Source: Scleromitrula shiraiana (Eukaryota > Ascomycota > Leotiomycetes > Helotiales > Sclerotiniaceae). From it: a stretch of DNA of 64,000 nucleotides. Each line of letters opens with the position of its first letter. The first letter of the stretch is position 1. The position numbers and the translations under genes were made by a program. Shown here in pieces: positions 1-11,600 of this stretch. The DNA lies in NCBI GenBank assembly GCA_028455995.1, contig JABELC010000004.1, forward strand, positions 2,232,001 to 2,296,000. Direction: 5' to 3'. The notes under the pieces were generated by a model. The model made no database searches. It was not told the DNA's origin and was given only the letters and a program-made list of their open reading frames with translations.

Positions 1-156
1 TTGTTTCAACTTGCAGGAGCTGAATTGGCAAGGGCAATCAGCAAACTTTGTGTAGGATGTATATTGGTTACACAGTCTATATCTCGCAGCGTTCGAATTT
101 CATTTTTTCTTCGGCACTTTCTATTTCGGAATTTCTTCCATCCTTCACTTCTCAAC

Positions 157-1323
157 ATGAATTCCTCAGAAGCTCTACAGCCAAACCACGCATTGGCCAC
201 CCGCCCTGTCAGTACAACAGAGCATGTTGAATCACCGGTAGCCAATATTAATTATCCCGATCATCGCTACCAACTCTTCCAGAAGTCATTGCTTGAGTAT
301 GAATATGCCCACAAGGAAGCATTCGTCTCTGCAAGTCTCACACGCTTACATTATGGGATCTATGAGGATGAGAAGAGATTGAGTGTCTATGGACCATCAC
401 CACACAATGTCACGTTCGTGGCTGTTACTTTTGTTTTTCATCCTATGCACTCTGTTGAACATAGATTTAAGCGAGCTTAAATCAGTATTCAAGCCAACAG
501 AGCTTTGGGGCATCCTGAAAAGGTTGTAGATCGGCCATTGAGGATCATCAAATTTACTCCACATATTGCGTTGGGTCGATATTCGACTGAGAACTTGCAT
601 TGGAAATTTTCGTTGGGTCAGGAATGATGTTTGCTCTACTGTTCCTATAATCAAAACTTCTAAACTAGGAGCCAGGCCTCCAATATATCTAAGTATTGGC
701 CTATTCCACAGGAGCGAGCTTAGGCGTCTCAACCCCGTTAACCACAACAGTTACGCCTTCAACTGAGTTTGACAGATCTAAAGTTATTGGTACAATGTTG
801 AAGATCCAAGGTTCGACTCGTTCTATCAAGGATATGCAGAGCACGAAGCTTGTTTGGTCGCTGGAGGAAAACGAGCAACAATGTACTGGGCTTCCAAGGG
901 AATTTACATTTGTTTTCCTTGTAGAACAGCCGGTCGCCAAAGCACCATTCTCCTTGCAAATCAGTATAAAACCGGTTTTCTCTCATAATATTGATGCATA
1001 AGTCTTTGGTAAAGAGGTTACGATGGAATCGGATATTCTCGTTGATGAAGTTGGGTAGAAGTACATGATTCTAGTTCATTTTATTAGTCATGAATTACTG
1101 GATACTGACTTCCAGCTAGATTCTCTAATAGTCCTTTCAATTTCGCTACAATGTCTGGGCAGTTTGAGGATTTAGTAGAGCTGCCGGGTAACGTGACAAG
1201 CATTCAGGTAGGGGCAGTGTACTTGTTATTGATGTGAAACTAACTACATGATAGGATTATGTTCCTACTATATCTCAGGTCTCTGATATTACACTTTCTC
1301 CTCGAGTGCCTGCTTCGTCTTAA
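157..1323 (+). pseudogene. Hypothetical multi-exon gene, probably decayed
   Basis: I do not recognise the product. Coding-like stretches run from an ATG at 157 (frame 1), through about 490-627 in the same frame, then about 712-1001, and finish in two exons ending at a TAA at 1321-1323. The last introns look genuine: GTAGAAG at about 1057 to TAATAG before TCCTTTCAAT, and GTAGGGG at about 1209 to ATGATAG before GATTATG, both keeping phase. An in-frame TAA at 999-1001 has no intron that would remove it; reading it as a CAA (Gln) hit by a C-to-T change would restore a continuous C-terminal part. Another in-frame stop at 478-480 could lie in an intron. This could be a pseudogene or a real gene I have mis-spliced. 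Confidence 0.4.
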
Positions 1324-2537
1324 AACATGCTGGAAATGTACTATGAGACATGCATCTTCACATAACCGACAGATATTTTCAATTCAACCAGAGAGTCGGT
1401 ATGCTTCAGCTTGTAATAATATAAGGTTGATAGACGGTTGTTTTTTGATATCCAGGTACAGTTTTAATATTCTCTTTATCAAATGGAAGTTATAGAAATA
1501 AACTTTATTGTACTTCCTTGATACAAATCTTTAGCCACATAAAGGACAATTTGATGTTCTCCTGTTTTTCTTGGTCAACTTTTAGATTTTTGGGAATTCG
1601 AGGACAGTAACTTTTCTTTCGTAACTAGAAGGAATAGCTTTTGCTACTTAAGACTAAATTTTTGACTTCGTGCACTTCGTAGAACTCCAGTTCTTCCTGG
1701 TTGGTGTGCTTTTTGGAGTAGATCTTTCAGAGCGCTTCTATAGTGTTAGGTTCTAATACTTTTCATACTGCACATCTAAAATATCCGGCTTATGCGAGAC
1801 GGTGCCTATGGTAAGAATATGTTTGTTATTTTAGTTGTGACGCTTGATTGAGGAAGAGAGTCGATTGATGATAGTTCGACCAATAGTACAATATCCTTCT
1901 CCAATTGTTGGGGTCACTCAGATAGTAAATTGTATAAAATATCTATTCTCTATATGATCCTTTTTCTTTGTACGAAGTACAAAGAAAAAGGATTGGCATA
2001 TTCGAACGCAGTGAGCATAAAATGGAGACCTATGTGAATTCATTATTGGAAGTTATACGTCACAGTGGAGTGAAGGGGTTAGGACGATTCAGTTTAGAGA
2101 TTGAAGTATCAAGGAGTGAGTATCGAGGGGTTGAAGATTTGGAACAAGGTCTTCGGGACATTGTATGCGTTCCTAATATTTAACTTTTGATGAGAATATA
2201 ATATTAAGAGATATTATTTTTCATTCAAGCTTGTTTATATATACAAAACAGAGAACTATTTTCTATGATTGAAATTAATATTAAAAATAAGAGATTCGAA
2301 CGGTTTTTTAGAATCTAGATCGACAATGACGTTCTAAATAGATCAACTTGATATGTATAAACATTCATATCTTGAACTGACATTCGGAAATAGATTGCGT
2401 CGTTAGGTTAGGAGATCAATTAGCGCACAAGCCACGTGCAGCCCCAAAGTGTGGCGCAAACTATACTTTTGAACCTCGAGGTCCTCCATTAACATACTAT
2501 GCAACCACGGCCACAATCATAATCACAAAAAATCAAA
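1324..2537. other. Intergenic region with a perfect hairpin
   Basis: No convincing gene. The region is AT-rich, and a short open frame at 1968-2183 has no recognisable content. The one notable structure is the 17-bp perfect inverted repeat at 1957-1993, listed separately. The last 100 bases are the presumed CWC2 promoter and 5' leader. Confidence 0.6.
1957..1993. repeat. Perfect 17-bp inverted repeat with 3-nt loop
   Basis: The left arm ATCCTTTTTCTTTGTAC (1957-1973) is exactly complementary to the right arm at 1977-1993, with loop GAA. It could be a hairpin, the footprint of a palindromic element or a replication slippage product. No tRNA or terminator role is evident. Confidence 0.8.
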
Positions 2538-3770
2538 ATGGCAGACGTCGAAAGCGCAACACCTCCAACCATGGCGCCAGTATTAGATGATATACAGGAA
2601 ACCTCCATGGCCCTCACTACAACTACCAACAATGAAGCTACAGCTCCTCCAGAGCGCAAAGTCAAAAAGATCATCCGTCGAAAAAAGCGTCCAGCGCGTC
2701 CCCAAGTCGATCCCTCCACCATGAAATCTGAGCCCCCTCCTCAAACTGGTACTATTTTCAATATTTGGTATAACAAATGGTCTGGTGGTGATCGCGAAGA
2801 TAAATATCTATCAAAAACAGCCGCTGCAGGACGTTGTAACATTGCGCAAGATACTGGATATACGAAAGCCGATAAAGTAACGGGCAGTTATTTCTGTTTA
2901 TTCTTCGCACGGGGGATTTGTCCAAAAGGACAGGAATGCGAATATTTACATCGATTACCAGGAATACATGATATGTTTAACCCAAATGTGGATGTGTTTG
3001 GTAGAGACAAACATTCGGATTATAGAGATGATATGGGTGGTGTAGGAAGCTTTATGAGGCAAAACAGAACAATTTACGTGGGGAGGATACATGTCAGTGA
3101 TGATATTGAGGAGATTGTTGCGAGGCATTTTGCAGAATGGGGGCAGGTGGAGAGAAGTAAGTTATTACCAGTGAAAATTACAACGGATAAATGCTAACCT
3201 TATTTAGTTCGTGTTTTAAACACCAGAGGTGTAGCCTTCATAACGTATTCAAACGAAGCAAATGCGCAATTTGCAAAAGAAGCAATGGCACATCAATCAC
3301 TAGATCATAACGAAATTCTTAATGTACGATGGGCGACGGCGGATCCGAATCCAATGGCACAAGCACGAGAGGTCCGAAGAATAGAGGAACAAGCTGCGGA
3401 AGCTATACGAAGAGCTCTACCCGCGGAGTTTGTAGCTGAGATAGAAGGACGAGATCCGGAGGCGCGGAAACGAAAGAGGATAGAAGGAGGTTTTGGGCTG
3501 GCAGGTTATGAGGCACCTGACGATGTGTATTTTGCTAGGGGCTCAAATGCTGTTAACTCAGCTGGTCGCCAAGGTATGGAGTTGGAGGAAGAACAGAGAT
3601 TAATGCTGGAGGCGGACGCCTATGAGCAAGCGGAGAAACCAGAGGAGAATGGGATATTTTCGAGTAGTACTTTGGCTGCATTACAAAGCGCCAATGTATC
3701 AGCAACGGTTAAACCTAAGCCAGCAGCGCCGGCAGGACCTTTAGTGGCATATGATAGTGATAGCGATTAG
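2538..3770 (+). CDS. CWC2: Pre-mRNA-splicing factor Cwc2
   Basis: Component of the Prp19-associated (NineTeen) complex that contacts the U6 snRNA and helps shape the active spliceosome in the nucleus. Exons 2538-3156 and 3208-3770 join through a 51-nt intron (GTAAGT donor, GCTAAC branch, TTTAG acceptor), giving 393 residues. Seen in the protein: a basic N-terminal stretch (KKIIRRKKRP), the Torus region starting near TGTIFNIWYNKW, a CCCH zinc finger CLFFARGICPKGQECEYLH (C-x7-C-x5-C-x3-H), and an RRM with RNP2 IYVGRI and RNP1 RGVAFITY. The intron splits the RRM just before RNP1. The C-terminal third is charged and low in complexity. The ATG at 2538 is preceded by AAA (AAAATGG), a good fungal start. 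The architecture is diagnostic for the family; the exact spliceosomal role is taken from yeast. Confidence 0.95.
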
Positions 3771-3942
3771 GAAGGAATAAATGGAGTTCATGGGAGTTAG
3801 CAAAAGCATATTGTCATAATGTAAAATATTCTGGTTTTGGGATGGGCCAAGTAAATAGGAGCACTGGCACAAATGCTGAAGATCGGGAGAATGGACCATA
3901 GATAGGATGGTTATTAGTTTACATCTCTCTAAAATATTACAA

Positions 3943-4915
3943 TCAGCTATTAAAGATTCTTGAATATAACATCTCATGCCTACCGATCCATAGATCCATG
4001 ACCGGCACGCTCTGTCCTGCATCCTCAATTTTCGTATCCCATTCTCTCTCGATAGCTTCAGTAATACCCTTTTGCACCTCCGTACTTGCCAATACTTTCT
4101 GCGCATGATAAGGTCCGAACATACTTGCTCTCACTGCTGCCGAAAGCAAAGCCTTCACATGACTCAACATAAATACATATGCTGTCTGCTGCAAACTCAT
4201 CCCCAAAATAGAAGCAATTGCTCCAAAAAGCGGTGCAAGATGTGCGCTTACCGGAGAAATCTCTCCTGGTATCATCACCGAAGACGTAGATTTTAATAAT
4301 CGGGAAAACTCCCGTAGCGCATCCACTGCGGCGATTGAAACATCAGTAGATAATGCCGAGACGAAGGATCGGTCCCAAATAGAAAGTAAAGCTCGACCTT
4401 GAGCAATGGATGCGCGACGGCCTACAGTGCACATTATTGCGGCATCGAGAGCATCGTCCAAATCGATAAGGTCAAGTGGGTTACGGTGGGCGGCGAGAAC
4501 GAAGGGAAGAGTACTGGATGCATAGGATGAGAGGGAGAAGTTTAGAAAATCGGGAAATGAAGAGGGGGATGCTTGTCCATGTCTTTGGTTGGTGGATTGG
4601 GATTTACTATGCGCAAGGTACGATTCTAGCCCACTGCTAAAGGCGAAGGAACCGAGAGGGAGGGCGGAGTCGGAAAGAAGGAGGAGGAAATGATGGGATG
4701 TTTGGGAGCGTGAACCTGAAATCGGTTAAATTGTATTAAGGTATGGATGTGAACCTCTTACCATTATCAACGGTTATCAATTCTCCTGATGGAGGAGATG
4801 TTGAACGTTGGGCCTTTAGCCGAGCTTTTGTGGCTTTTAATCGCTTCTCCAACTCCTGTATCTCATTCTCAAGATCATCCCGAGAGCTGGAATTGTTTGA
4901 CAATTCATCTGACAT
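3943..4915 (-). CDS. ureF: Urease accessory protein UreF
   Basis: Nickel-insertion chaperone that works with UreD and UreG to activate cytosolic urease. Exons on the minus strand are 4762-4915 and 3943-4715, joined by a 46-nt intron (GTAAGAGG donor, TTTCAG acceptor), giving 308 residues. The first about 35 residues form a charged probable coiled coil (LENEIQELEKRLK). The UreF domain follows: SDSALPLGSFAFSSGLE near residue 70, GRALLSIWDRSF, and the helical C-terminal part with LGMSLQQTAYVFMLSHVKAL and MFGPYHAQ. The N-terminal SxxPxGxFxxSxGLE motif and the length fit the family. The fungal N-terminal extension is longer than in bacterial UreF. It is transcribed away from the MARVEL gene at 6051, and no other urease gene is in view. 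Confidence 0.93.
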
Positions 4916-6050
4916 TTAGGATTTGATCGATGTGCTGGACGTTTCTTCTTGATAGATCTAATCGCCTTTAGATTTCACGGCCCTAGATTTCATGCTTGAA
5001 GCACCGCCACAATCGCAACTAGTTCCATTATTAAGGCTGAAAGCATTAATTCTGAGAGCAATCCGTCATCCATCCCGCCCCCAATGGGATGAAACGTTGT
5101 CAAAATTTACTGCTTCCCGTTCCTAGGAAAAAGGTATCATTGATTAAAGAGATCGATTATAACATTTGGTCTCACGTCATATCACCAAGCATATCATATC
5201 ATTTATACCTCAAGACTGTAGTTCTCAAACACAGCAGGATAGAAATGGAATATCTTCATCTATTCCTGATACCAACAACTGGGGTTAGGCAACCTCTAAA
5301 TCAACCTCACCATTTTCGTTGATGTCAACAGAGCAAGGTCTCTGATAGGTACTTGCTAAAATCGGATGACCGAGTAGATGTTCGGCTGCTCGAAGGATTC
5401 CCATCTCCGAGAAAACAGGAAACTTGGTCGGTTTTCTTTTCTGGAAAAAAGATAATTTCTTCACGGGAAACTCGTGTCTGCAAGGCAGAATTGAGTCACA
5501 GACAGCAAAATTAGACTGTTAGTACATATCTATGCGGCCACATCCGCTACTTATGTACGATGCCGAGATTCAAAATAACCCATACACAATACTAAGGTTG
5601 TGTATCGAAGTTTAATTCAATTTTCCAATTAGCTGTTTGTAACACTGTTTTCCCATAACAAGCCTTGACTCTATTCCTTGTCTACAACAAGCTTCAGTTC
5701 CTATCTTGTGACGCGATCCTATCAACGCCACAAATTCACAGTAGGCTGTGCTTGTTTTCTCGACCTTTCTTGGCTGTTGTTGAAACTTGTACCGGTTGTC
5801 GCAACCAACATTATGGCGGCGATACAGAACAAAAGTACCAGCCTGTCGATCCTTGAGTCAGGGAGGTATGCCCCCCCCTGTTGTATAAATACTACATATG
5901 TAGTTGACCTACATCCGCACCTATATCCACACTGACTATACCAATTTCTACAAATACTCTTCTTCGTCTGTTCCTCAAAATTTATAAATTATTACTTTGA
6001 CCATTTTGAGTTCATTTCTATTTGATTCATAGATCCATCCACAAATCAAG
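4916..6050. promoter_or_regulatory. Divergent spacer between ureF and the MARVEL gene
   Basis: A 1.1-kb stretch with no supported gene. Short open frames around 5665-5935 lack recognisable content. It must carry the promoters of both flanking genes. Two TGAGTCA heptamers (near 5494 and 5854) match the Gcn4/AP-1-type consensus, but heptamers of this kind occur by chance and no function is claimed. Confidence 0.5.
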
Positions 6051-6697
6051 ATGATCGTCACACTAGCCCTTCGTGTCCTCCAGGTAAACACATTCATCAA
6101 TCAGCCATCCCATACGCTATACCTGACTAACCCCTTCTCTAGCTAGTATTTGCCGGAGTAGTCCTAGCACTATCCGCAATCCTAATCAAAGACTTCGGAC
6201 CAGGCCACTCACCTTCGTTGACTAGCTATGGAGCATTCTGTGGCGGCGCCTCAATATTAATCGCCATGCTTGGAATCACATCTATCTTCATTGAAGCTCT
6301 CCAGGGTATCATCGTTCTCGCATTAGATGGAATCGCGTCATTTTTTCTGCTCGCCGGTGGCATTGTATGTTCTCCCCACCCATCCCTCCTCTACCAAGCA
6401 TTTCCATTCTCTAACAACACCCCCCAGGCCTACGCAGCAACCATCAAAGTTGGCAGCTGCACAGATCTCGATTATCTAGGCTCACATGCCAACCTTTTCG
6501 CCCCGAGCAAATACAAGAATTACGGAATCGGTAGTCAGAACAAACATGCCCAGGACCGATTAAATGATGCTATTGGAAGATGCAGAGAGGTGCAGGCTAG
6601 TACGGCGTTCATTTGGTTCACCAGTGCTGCGTTTGTGGCGACGTTGGCGTTGACGTTTTTGGGGAGGGGGAAGAGGGGGAGCAACAATATTGTATAG
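6051..6697 (+). CDS. MARVEL-domain membrane protein (Nce102-like)
   Basis: Likely four-helix plasma-membrane protein of the fungal MARVEL/Nce102 group, which organise eisosome-type membrane domains. Exons 6051-6083, 6143-6364 and 6428-6697 give 174 residues, with introns of 59 and 63 nt. The short first exon (MIVTLALRVLQ) and the start LVFAGVVLALSAILI of the second are typical of this family. Hydrophobic helices lie near residues 3-26, 42-63, 68-86 and 145-166. An extracellular-type loop between helices 3 and 4 carries two cysteines (SCTDLDY and GRCREV). The C-terminus is short and basic (GRGKRG). No signal peptide is needed because helix 1 acts as the anchor. Family assignment rests on topology, length and gene structure. 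Which paralogue it is cannot be told here. Confidence 0.85.
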
Positions 6698-7660
6698 AGG
6701 ACAGCTAAAGAAGTGGAAGGAATGGGGTTCGGGTTGGACCAATCGACATGAGATGAATTGGTTATATAGATGCGCAATGTTATCTTTGAACCGGTACATT
6801 CTCCTTTCTATTAGGCCTACTCAGATCAAAGTCGATCGTTCTAGTAGCCATATACGAACACATAACCTCCTTCACGAGACCAAACCATTGAGTAATCTAA
6901 TCCACCCCTGTATGAACCCCCGAGTATATATAAAGAATTATCTCTTAACACGTCATTACCGTTCATCAGCAAGTGTTTTGCTCACACAACGAACTGCTGC
7001 TTCTAGAAGTACTGATATAAAATCTTCAACTCCAGGTCTTTGTTCCACATATAATGCTATAATATTATAGCAGAAATAGTAACATTATCCTGAAAACCAT
7101 GATATAAAACACTTTCGCGGTCAGTCTCAGAAGTATCTGGGGTGATCATCAACAAGCCAAAATTCTTGTGAATAGGCAGACTGATGCGTTATATGTCGAC
7201 TCGATATCCGTCATCAGGATTTTCTTTTTCTCTTTCCACTCTCCTGCTACTTTCCAATAATAATGTTCCGATGGTTCCCAGATAATGTCGCTTCAACGCT
7301 CAGTGACTTGCAAAGGTTTTATATGGTATATAATTTACATGAATTTGAACATAATCTAACTCTTGTAATTTGAAAGATGAAGCAAGTCTTCCACCTTGGA
7401 CAAATCTTTGCATTATTCATCAACAATAACTAAGGCATGTTCGATATCTTTTATTCTTCTAGCCCAGTCATGACTGATGTTTTGAAGCGCCCAAATACTC
7501 AGATGATCGAATGTCTCTTTATATAAAACCAATTTTTCCACCCATTTCTTCCCAGAGACATTACATACATCAAGTAAAGGCACAAATAACTGGTTAATAT
7601 TTTTGGTTTGAGTACAAGGCTTATGGAAAGGAAATACATTCTAATCATATAGACCTTCGA
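6698..7660. other. Intergenic region, nothing recognised
   Basis: The two flanking genes converge on this spacer. It should hold their 3' ends and polyadenylation sites. No RNA gene, repeat or conserved open frame was seen. Confidence 0.5.
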
Positions 7661-8220
7661 TCAATACACTTGATAACACGTTCCGTATGCATTTAGCATC
7701 TGAGCCACAACGGCAAATCCTCCCAAAGCTAGAGTGGCATAAAAGCACCACACCAATGAGAAGACCAGATACACTACGTTTTTGTTGACAATATTCCCTA
7801 TGCTCCAAAGAACGCCACCGCCAATGGCAGTCCCAAGATAAAACCCAAATACCAGCCACATCATAGTCCACACTCGTTGGGGTACATGAACTTTACTACT
7901 CATCTCACATTCTGCCCCCCTTTCTTATCTTCACCTTGCACTCCTCTCGTTAACATAGTATCCCACCACACCCACTCACCTATCAAACCCACCACATCAT
8001 CCATAGACCACCACAAAAACCACTCCATTATCACCTTCAAACCTTCAAATCCCACAGACAAAGCCGAAAAGTCAAAGATCATCCAATATCTCAAATTCAT
8101 AAGTAATAATATTATATATGCCATGCTGTATGATATAATGATGCCGCGACACTTTCTGATATAAAAAAACTCAACGCAAACACCCAACACTAAAACTGAC
8201 ACCCTGAAGCCATCAATCAT
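7661..8220 (-). CDS. Unrecognised small four-helix membrane protein
   Basis: I do not recognise the family. Two open stretches, 7980-8220 and 7661-7911, join in frame through a 68-nt intron with a good GTGAGT donor, a GTTAACG branch-like site and a GGGGCAG acceptor, giving 163 residues. Predicted hydrophobic segments: near residues 6-22, a longer one near 27-50, a third near 97-118 (MWLVFGFYLGTAIGGGVLW) and a fourth near 127-150 (VVYLVFSLVWCFYATLALGG). The middle part is acidic and Trp-rich (WFLWWSMDD). Size and four-helix topology resemble MARVEL-type proteins such as the gene at 6051, but I see no sequence motif that proves kinship. An alternative is that only the 80-residue downstream frame (ATG at 7903) is translated. 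Confidence 0.5.
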
Positions 8221-8682
8221 TCAGTCTATTACATGGATGCTTTCTTTCATTCAACTCGAACAACAAACAATGATGAACGCCATAACAATGCAATTGATAT
8301 AGAGTACTCCTGAAAAGAAGAAAAGATTTCAATCAACCACCCAACAACCAAACCCAAATCCCATCCATATACCATCCATGCCATGCCATGCATCCGCCTT
8401 ATCCATCAATATACATTTCCGTCGATTAAAAGAAAAAGGGAAGTGAAAGGAAAAAGAGTACGATCCAACCAACCCTTAATCCCCATTATGTAACTACCAA
8501 AATAATCTGCACCCCATGCGTAGGGAAAAGGGGGGGAGGAAAGTAAATGCATGCACGCTTTTCTCACTTTTTGTTCAACGGCAAAAAGATAATTGTAATT
8601 ACCTCCCAGGACCCCAAACTCCAATTCCCAAATCCCATATTCATTAATAATGCCGCTCCCCTCCCAAAAGAGTCACAAAGAT
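8221..8682. other. Intergenic region, nothing recognised
   Basis: AT-rich spacer between the small membrane protein gene and the end of the leucine-rich-repeat gene. It contains C+A-rich stretches (about 8330-8400) but no gene or clear repeat. Confidence 0.5.
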
Positions 8683-11600
8683 TCAAGACTCCATCTGAAA
8701 TAAGCCCCCTTCCAACTCAAACATCTTCTCATTACCCAAAGACGTCAAATCGGGCAATAATCCTCCATCTGTACTTCGTTTATACGACATTCGTTTCGGT
8801 TTAAGTTGTAAATCATGATGATGAGAATCCTCCACCCTACTCTCGAAATAACTTTCATTCTCTTTCTCTTTAAGAACATCCGCTATGGGTGTCATGCCGG
8901 AAAACCTGTCATTCGTGATTTCGACGGGATTTCCGAGCTCGACTCTCGGTGTGGTGTTACTTAGAACTTGTTCTAGAATTCCTCGATCGCTCATGGCTGT
9001 GGTGGGACGCATATGATGATCGTTCAGGCCATCATTGGGATCATATCCTTCCACACCCATTGCGAGATTTCTATTCCTTTCGAGGAACATGGCCAATCTC
9101 CTAATTTCCGTATTCCATTTCTCCCCAAGGACTCTTACCACTTCATCAACGTCTTGAGAAGTTAACTCTTGTTTCGTTGGCTTATCAATCCCTACACCAA
9201 ATGTCTTTAGTGTCCGTTTAACCGAGCTTTTCACGTGTCGATTTTCACTCCTTGAGCTAGTAGACCGGCGAGAATCTCTCATACTTGCACTCATCCTTTT
9301 CATAGCGACATCTTGATCGTCTTGCATATATGGCACCTCAAGGACGGTATGGTTTCTCGCGAGAGCATTGACGAGAATAGTGAATCCTTGAAGATTGATG
9401 TCGTTATGCTCGCAGAAGATGTGCGTAAGACCCCTATTTGTTTCTAGAACCGATGAGAGTGTATTTGCCCCTTCTAAACCAAGATTTTGATACTCAATGC
9501 GCAAGGATTTGAGTGCATTGTTATATTTGAGACCAGTCAAAGCTTGATTTAAACCAATTCCAAATCGTGTGACTTCAAGATGGGCTTGTTCTCCTGAGAT
9601 ATCCAGATCCTCCAATGTTGTGTTCTCAGCAAAGACCCTCTGCATGGCGTCACATGTTTCTGGGCTAGCGTCATATGGCAAAGAAGCTTTTGAGATATCC
9701 AAAACTTGTATGGTGGTGTTGGTGCGTAATGCTTCTAGTAGTTGTTTGAAATAATCTTCTTTCGTAAATTCAATCATGCGAACCACAAGCTTGGATGGTG
9801 TATAATTCTCTTTAATGGCTTTCACAAAATCACTGATCCCCTTCTCAAGTCGGTTGGCACTCACGTGAAGTTCCAAGTCACGAGCTTCACCGGGAATTCT
9901 GGTCATGGCTCTCATTAACAAGGCAACATGTGATCCACTCAGATTACACTGGTCCATTTGCAAAGTGCGGAGACCTTTCGACATGTTGCTGGTAAGATAA
10001 GCGGATATGGTATCAAGAGTTGCATCATTGACCTAGCCTGTTAGTCTAATCTTCGACATCAGTAAGGAGTTAACTCACAGGAATACCATTTAGAATCAGC
10101 TCTTCCAGTTTCCATGAAAGCATGACTTCAGGCACAAACAACGGTTGTTCCCCTGATGTTCGTGTGATTCTGGATAAGTCGAGTTTCCGAATGCTCGAAA
10201 ATCGACTCATGGATACTTGGAACCTTTCGAGTAATACTCTTCCAGGGTTGTCAGATATATTGATACATTCCAACGTTTGATTCTGTCGTTCTAGATGCGT
10301 TAATAGTTGCATAATACCTCTATCACTAAGCCCACAACGTGAACATTCGATGGCCCTGATTTGAGCTTTAGTGTTATTTAGAGCGGGTACTAGATGATCG
10401 AGGTCCGTTTCTCCCAGCTCAATTCCATTCAGCACAATCCAGTTCACATTAGTGAGTTGATCACGGCATAGAGGCATTAATGCAGCAGTGATCTCACAAC
10501 CCGGATCCTTTTCAAGTACACCACCTTCCTCGTCAAAACTATCTTTAGGTCTTCTTCGAGGAAGAGTATTGGTAAAGTCTAGCCTCCGCAGATATTGTGA
10601 TTTCAATGCAATCGCCTGAACTTCTTGATATAACAGAGACCCCTTCTGTGGCTCCATACTGAAGTAAGTGTCAATCGAAATACCTATACGGGTGGTCCAT
10701 GTGACATGATCTGTTCCGTAAGCATCCATAATGCCATGCATGCAATGAAGATCAATGTCTTTGAAAGATATTGATCGAAACGATTCGTTATAGCGTAAAG
10801 ATCTAAAAATTGCAAGAAGTTCATAAATCGTATACTTGGCCGTGGAGGCTGGAGGGTACAAGCGAAACTCGGGGGAATCTTCAGCATCCCAGTCCACAGC
10901 ATATTGGATGTTTACAGGGTTGCACTGAATGCGTTAGCTACATCCGGACAAATGGTAGGTACTCTAATCCTTACACCGTAGGCCATGCAATAAGCAACAA
11001 GAGTTCTATCGAAGCACCCAAATTCCTCTTCTTCGTGAACCATGGGAACATCACCACTCTCTAATAGACGCCGCGGGCCATTGAAAGTGAAGTTGTAATC
11101 TAGCCATTGTGGTTTGAGATATTGAATTGATTTAAAAATAACTACTGCAATATCGTGAGTAGCAGAAGCTGCCAATTCAAGAATTTTGGCTTGCTCAAGT
11201 GGTGTCCTGCATCAGGTTTAGTACTAATACTTACTTTCGAAATACTGACTTGAGGCAGAAAAAACCCATTATAGTTTAGACATGGAATGTAAGGAATAGT
11301 ATATTGAGAGTTCTTAGGATACAATCCATGGGTCTTCATGAAATGGCATATTAATCTGAGTATGATTTCATCCTTGATCGTCACTTGGCAACCGGCGTTC
11401 ATATAGCATATACATGGAAGTCCACGAAAGCAAATATCAAGGGTAAAAGCGTAGTACAACAAGAAACTTACCTAAATGCGAGCTCGAACCTGTCATCAGA
11501 ATACTGCACATTCATTGCAACCAGAGAGACAAGTCCGTAAGCATTCCGGCTCGATTTTGGAGAAAATAGTTTTCCGGAAGGTTGACTGAAGTCAGGGAGG

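Noticed and set aside
11207..11471. Extra exon in the first intron of the LRR gene
   Set aside because: Joining AF-R directly to TPLEQAKILELAAS keeps phase and gives a continuous family-like region. The open frame inside the intron has no such join.
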